From Physella acuta (taxonomy: Eukaryota > Mollusca > Gastropoda > Physidae), in assembly GCF_028476545.1 (NCBI RefSeq), contig NW_026733035.1, forward strand, positions 62,001 through 126,000: DNA of 64,000 nt, written 5' to 3'. Of this stretch, positions 58,920-64,000 are shown one piece after another (the stretch's first letter is position 1; every line of letters starts with the position of its first letter). A program made the position numbers and the translations under genes. The notes beneath the pieces were generated by a model. That model was not told the DNA's origin and ran no database searches. It saw only the letters and a list, made by a program, of their open reading frames with translations.

Positions 58920-61069
58920 CTATCTCTACTTATTTAAACTTGTGTGTATTTCCATTTGGAACTTTGTGTTTATTTCTTCACATTTTATACATTGTAAGTA
59001 CTTTTTTTTTCTTTTTTATTTCTTGTGTGTGTTGCCTGGCCCCGGTTGAGCCTCACGCACAACTATGTCGGAAAAATACATCAAACGGCTATTCCTGCCT
59101 AAGTTTGGCATGGCAGGACATGCGCCAAAAACTCTAGAGATTTTCATAGAAGAGGGTTTTTCTTTAGCTACTCTCACAGCTGACGAACTAAAAAGAGAGC
59201 TATGCATGTTATGAAGCCTATCACCAGCTGAATTTGAAGGCCTGTATAACTATGGGACACTGCGTAAATGGTATGTCACCATCACATCAAAGGAACTATA
59301 TGAGAAAATGCACCTAAAAGAATTTCACAGAGATTTGACACCTGGGGTAACATCCAAATACAGAGTGCAGAGAATATCAATAACCCACGCCGAAAAATCT
59401 GGGCAAAGGGGCATGCTGAAATGGCTGCCTTCCAAGACAAGCGACGATGATATAATGGCGATTCTGAAATCTATAAGCAGTCAGGACTCAACACCAACAT
59501 TTAAGAGAATAGACCAATCATAAGTGGTCCAATTCACCATCTCTCTGGAGAAAGAAGATGTGGAGAGTGTGCCACACTATATTATACTTACAAATAAGGC
59601 CAACAAGGAGAGCAGAGTCCTTATAATCCTCAATGGGAGGAGGGTGCAATGTTGCCACTGCAACACAGACAGGCACCTGTCTAAAATGTGTGAGCATTTG
59701 AGGACTCGCGCTCTTGACGGCGTCCAGCTAGTAGATGGACAGTACAGGGCAATTAAGCCTTGGGATGCAAATGATAAAGAAGAAGTTAGGGAGCATCTAA
59801 GTAACAATAAAAATTTCTTAAAGCATTGGGACAGTTATGATGTTGACGGAGAAAGACAAAATGAAATGCTTAGAGAAGCAAGGCATAGAGAGGTAGAAGA
59901 TGCCTTTGGAGTAGATGGTCAAACTGAAGCACATCATACTACTGCAGCATCACGGCAAGTTAACGAAAGCGTAACAGAAACCACCATAGAGGCCGAAGCC
60001 ATGGAGACAATAGCGACCAGAAATTCAATAGTAACAGGGTCTCAAAAGATGGGAATCAAGAAAATTTGGAGGCTGTCGACGAAACAATAAATGATATTAT
60101 CAAGATAACACTAGTTCAGAAAACATAACGAAACCGCTAAAGGAAATTAAAAGCTCACAATGTATATCAGCAACAAAGGTATCAGGTCAACTGTCATATA
60201 GTCAAGCAATCAGCTCAAGTAAAAATCAATTACCTACAGGAAAGCCACCTCAAAGGGTCGTGACCAGGGCCCAACGGGATAGCAAACCAACGGCTGGAAA
60301 GTTTGGCGTTAAAAGACCACCACCATCCAGCCCTCCAGAAACAGATGTTCGAAAGAAAACCTTAAATAATTCATGCTAACTCTGGCAACATTGAACATCA
60401 GGGGGGCTAGGGACAAAACACATTATATAAACAACATAATAAATAAACACAACATTGACATCCTACTTTTACAGGAAACTAACATTGGAACTACAGAAGA
60501 AGAAAATAAACTAGATGCATAATTAATATCGACAGTCTCAAGCTAAACATCACTCGATCAGCACTCAAGTAAATTAACATTAGGACAGTCTTCTGTTTCC
60601 CAGGTTTTTGAAAGTGCACAACCTGAATGGTAGAAAGAGATACACACCTCACCCCATCCCCCCCCCACACACACACACTTCCCCCCACTCAACCGGACTG
60701 GCGGATTTTTCAAGGAAGCGTGCCCTCATTGCCAAGGGTCAATTTTATGTCATGGAAAGTTTTGGAATGATAGATCAGTATGTGTATTACAGAGACACTT
60801 CTCCCACGGTCGTTTCTATTTCTGTCCATGGGTGACTACAATGTGAACTTTTGACTCCGCAGCTAAGGACAGAGCACAGTAAACTAAGCAGTCAAGAGAA
60901 ACCTAGTTTGCACACCTTATTTTAGTCTAGTTCTTATGCCATTTTATTTTCTCCCTTTGATTATTATATATGCAATTGATGTTCATGTCTTTGATGCTGT
61001 GTAAAATCTATCATATAAATTATTATTACTGATTTAAATGTTTAAAACAATTGAATTAATAAAAAAAAG
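58920..61069 (+). mobile_element. Internally deleted LINE of the same family: ORF1, start of ORF2, 3' UTR
   Basis: ORF1 starts at 59065 (MSEKYIKRLFLPKFG). It has in-frame stops at 59212-59214 and 59521-59523, then is open to 60090. It carries an RNA-binding-type region and a zinc knuckle CCHCNTDRHLSKMCEH. At 60375 ORF2 begins with an endonuclease start (TLATLNIRGARDKTHYINN, then DILLLQETN). The endonuclease breaks off near 60522 and joins directly to a 3' UTR matching 56430-56970, so most of ORF2 is missing. The left boundary is uncertain. Confidence 0.8.
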
Positions 61070-61374
61070 GTGATTACAAAAATAATCTTTTAGGACGTGG
61101 GAAAAATTAAAAACTAATTAATCTTTCATAAGATATTGTTACACTTGGCTTTGTATGTATTATGGCTCGTTGTGTACCAAGAACGAGCAGAACACAATCA
61201 ACGAAGAGAATATATTCCATTTACATGTAATTTTCACCATTAGAAATGACAAGAACTGACACTGTGTTTCCATCACATAACAATCCTACTCGTCCCCATC
61301 GTTCACAAATAAAAGTGCCTTTCTTCTTCTTCATCTTCGTTCTTAATTTTTAATGTTGGGAGGGATCGAACCTT

Positions 61375-61445
61375 ATCTGCCAGAGGGTTTGAACTCGAGA
61401 CTTTTTTCGAATGTATGAACCATGAGCTTTGCCGACTCGACCATG
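61375..61445 (-). mobile_element. tRNA-like SINE head, second SINE family
   Basis: On the minus strand: GGTCGAGTCGGCAAAGCTCA and GTCTCGAGTTCAAACC, resembling box A and box B of a Ser/Leu-type tRNA. No proper tRNA fold was built. Confidence 0.45.
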
Positions 61446-61619
61446 CTTCCATCACAATTAAGGATTACGTGTCAACTGGTTATGCGCCATTGAGGCCATT
61501 GACTCCGATTTCAGCCTGCTTTTCTTTTTGGATTTGCTTCCATAGCCTTTGTCCAACCAAGAACAAACTACAAGGCAGCAGTTGTTTGAGTGGCTGTCCC
61601 CAGCTAACGAGCTTCATCT

Positions 61620-61692
61620 GCCCGCGGGTTCGAACTCGAGACTTTTCGGTTTAGCAACCATGAGCTTTACCGACTCGATCACGCTGACCCTT
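61620..61692 (-). mobile_element. tRNA-like SINE head, second copy
   Basis: On the minus strand: GCGTGATCGAGTCGGTAAAG and GTCTCGAGTTCGAACCC, closely similar to 61375-61445. Confidence 0.5.
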
Positions 61693-62183
61693 AAATGAAA
61701 TAGCCAAAAGTTACAATTTACAAAATGTTCCAGTTTTTAAATAGCCACAAACATTTTTATTTCAATATGATGGCATTTAGTTAGGATCAGGTAAATAAAT
61801 GCTATTTTTTATTTGAAATAAATAGCTTTATGTATAAAAAATATTGATTCATATAATGTTTCGCGCAAAACATATTAAAGTATTTTAGCTAGCTCTGTTA
61901 TGATTAAATTAGCAATCAAATAATATAACTATAGGACTTTCCAAATCCATTTTAGATGCTAATACAGCTTTTGTCTTTCTTTACGGACATCACCGGCTAG
62001 TCACAATAAGTTGTGGGCATATGTTGTGTAATGGGTTAGTTACTTTGCTCTTATTCGACATAAAACCTAATTTTCCAGAAAATAAACTATAATATAGAAA
62101 CTCACATTCAATAACTACCAGCTTGTCCTATGAAGAAACTTTCTTTGACTGTGAAATCTAGTTTTACTCCAATTGTGTAGTGC

Positions 62184-62400
62184 AGGGGTCGGCAACCTGT
62201 CTAGACATAGACACGGACACAGACATAGACATAGACAAATATAGACAAATATAGACAAATATAGACAAATATAGACAAATATAGACAAATATAGACAAAT
62301 ATAAACAAATATAGACAAATATAGACAAATATAGACAAATATAGACAAATATAGATAAATATAGACACATATAGACAAATATAAACAAATATAAAAAAAA
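62184..62400. repeat. 10-bp minisatellite (ATAGACAAAT)n
   Basis: About 17 units with minor variants (ATAAACAAAT, ATAGACACAT), preceded by 6-bp ACATAG/ACACGG-like units. The array follows CAGGGGTCGGCAACCTG (62183-62199), which looks like a hAT-type terminal sequence; no matching right end is seen. Confidence 0.9.
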
Positions 62401-62508
62401 AATAAACAAACACATCCCAGTAACGATTTTATGTTTTTGTTAAACCTCTTTTTCGACCAATTTTGTAGACCAGTATATAGTCCAGTCTGAGCCGCATTAG
62501 TCACGACA

Positions 62509-62703
62509 ATGTATCAGACATTAAACTCGAAGCTTGTGTTCGTTTACCTTATTGGCATTGTTTGCTTGATGTATCTGTTTTGGCTTGTCGACAATGACAC
62601 TGCTATTTTAAAAGAGATTAAGTACACTAAAAATATAGGTCTCCAGGTGTTCGCTGATTGTCTTCTCCAGGGGTTTCTAGCTGCCGAAACTAAACCCTGT
62701 TAA
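62509..62703 (+). CDS. Short ORF with N-terminal hydrophobic anchor, uncertain
   Basis: 64 codons beginning MYQTLNSKLVFVYLIGIV with a membrane-anchor-like stretch, then a polar segment. It could be a first exon of a type II membrane protein or chance. Only weak splice donors were seen, and no downstream partner exon was found. Confidence 0.2.
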   Translation: MYQTLNSKLVFVYLIGIVCLMYLFWLVDNDTAILKEIKYTKNIGLQVFADCLLQGFLAAETKPC

Positions 62704-64000
62704 GACTGAAAAGCGTTTCTAGATAACATTTCATTACTCTTTTGTCCGTATTTTGCGAGTCTGTAAAGCTTTATTTTGATGATACCATTTCTTTAAGTTG
62801 CAAGGTCTTTCTAAGCAGTAGTGTACGTTATGGGTAGGATAGGGGATATGGCTCAAAGAATAAAGAAAATGAAAATATTAATTTTGCTTCTTAGCAGTTT
62901 AGACATTTTAGTTTGGAAGAACTCTAACGAAATTTCGATTGTTGAAAGACAAAGCCATTATATGAGGCGTTAAAAATGAAGAAAAGACGGAAATAGAAAA
63001 CAATATAATAATATGTATATGTAGTATCTATGTTGTTATCTATTTAGAAAAATAGTGATTGACGTTAAGGAGCAGTTGTGAACCTCGAGGTTTAGGATAG
63101 ACTATATATTATTAAATGAAAGCAACTTCTAAGCTACTTTTAAGCTACTATCTAAATAAATGATTTGTAAAGAAAATACATTCAATTATCAGTGACATCA
63201 ATGCAACATATTTAATGCCAGTTATTCTAAACGGCTTAATAAAATCAGCTAAAATATAGTTTAACAACAAAGAAAAAGTATTATGTACATTATTGTGTTT
63301 TTGAGAGGCTATGTCCAATCTAAAAATAACTATTTCGTGTTTACAGCTTTAAAAAAACAGCCATGTTATAGATTGATTATTACCACCTAGGCTACGCGAC
63401 TTGTCATGTTTACTGTAACTATACCTGTTTGAGCTGTTTCGGTCTAGCTAGAAATTCATAAGTGCTATTTTTAATGAAATCAACATTCAGCTGTCCTTGC
63501 GTCAGTGCCTCAACGCCGTCACGCTTAGATAAAAACTACACTAGTTTAATAGACACAGGACAACTAATTATAGCTTGTTTATTCCTATTGAAGAGCGAAT
63601 AAATCAAGAAAGCTTTAAAATTATTTTCTTAAAAACTGTTATTTAATTAATAATCAGTTTTACATGCTAAAATTCATTTACATTCCATAATTTGCTAAAG
63701 TCATTGATCAATTTAGAAATACTTCTTCGGTAAAGATTTACCCCCCCCCCCCCCACCCCTCAATCACATTCCTTACTACAACACTAGCTTTGAGGTAAGC
63801 ATAATCAACGAATAGCAATAATCTTTATTATGATCACTCTTCAAGCTTTTAAAAATGTGTGTTTACGCAAATGTATTAAAATATTCACAACAGCTAAATA
63901 TTTCGGCTTCAAGCTCTAATATGCTAATATTTTAAATAAAACGGGTCTTGTTACACTTTAACGTGCACGTATATTCATTTTTTTTAACAGAACAAGACGA
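62704..64000. other. Intergenic, nothing recognised
   Basis: AT-rich with a poly-C tract near 63742. No ORF or repeat structure of note. Confidence 0.45.

Larger units (their letters stand above)
61070..62181. other. Intergenic with two tRNA-like SINE heads
   Basis: No gene seen. The two SINE-like pieces are listed separately. Confidence 0.5.

Noticed and set aside
59308-60090. Possible host zinc-knuckle gene
   Set aside because: The CCHC motif, the following endonuclease start and the shared 3' UTR identify it as LINE ORF1.

Overview
The window is eukaryotic, AT-rich, intron-rich and full of simple repeats. It has no operons, rRNA genes or intact tRNA genes. tRNA-derived SINEs, hAT-type non-autonomous transposons, Tx1/L1-like LINE pieces, a TTAGGG-like interstitial tract and fast-diverging cell-surface receptor genes suggest an invertebrate. 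My best guess is a gastropod mollusc, possibly a freshwater snail. That is inference; nothing here names the species.

The real genes were rebuilt from splice sites and reading phase, because most long open frames here are only repeats. Two families alternate. Family 1 (minus strand) is a single-pass receptor: signal peptide, Cys-rich/Ig-like ectodomain, one membrane helix, and a tail with paired YxxI/L motifs. Receptor X (330-3022) leaves the window on the left. Receptor Y (37831-49838) appears complete, with nine exons and 680 aa. Family 2 (plus strand) has a signal peptide, a Cys-rich ectodomain of about 230 aa, four hydrophobic segments each on its own phase-1 exon, and a basic tail: gene A (3412-9027, 521 aa) and gene B (19875-27699, 434 aa, tail cut short by a frameshift). 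Receptor X and gene A diverge from a 389-bp spacer.

The layout comes from a tandem duplication. Block 1 (about 3.05-19.29 kb) and block 2 (about 19.6-38.56 kb) each hold a family 2 gene, a long spacer, and the membrane and tail exons of a family 1 receptor. In block 1 those two exons are orphaned (18566-19271); in block 2 they belong to receptor Y. Comparing the blocks shows which insertions came later: several hAT-type elements with 8-bp target duplications face empty sites in the other block, and simple repeats differ greatly (2.2 kb of pentanucleotides in block 1, about 0.2 kb in block 2).

Right of 49.9 kb lie a 27-bp minisatellite of about 65 units (50.13-51.90 kb), then a retrotransposition zone (55.0-61.1 kb) with two incomplete copies of one LINE family and an intact processed retrocopy of RIIAD1 with poly(A) tail and target-site duplication. 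The last 3 kb hold no convincing gene.

How the genes work together is not shown by the sequence. A reasonable hypothesis is a rapidly evolving surface-recognition cluster, with the single-pass receptor signalling through tail tyrosines and the four-segment protein as a related receptor or partner.
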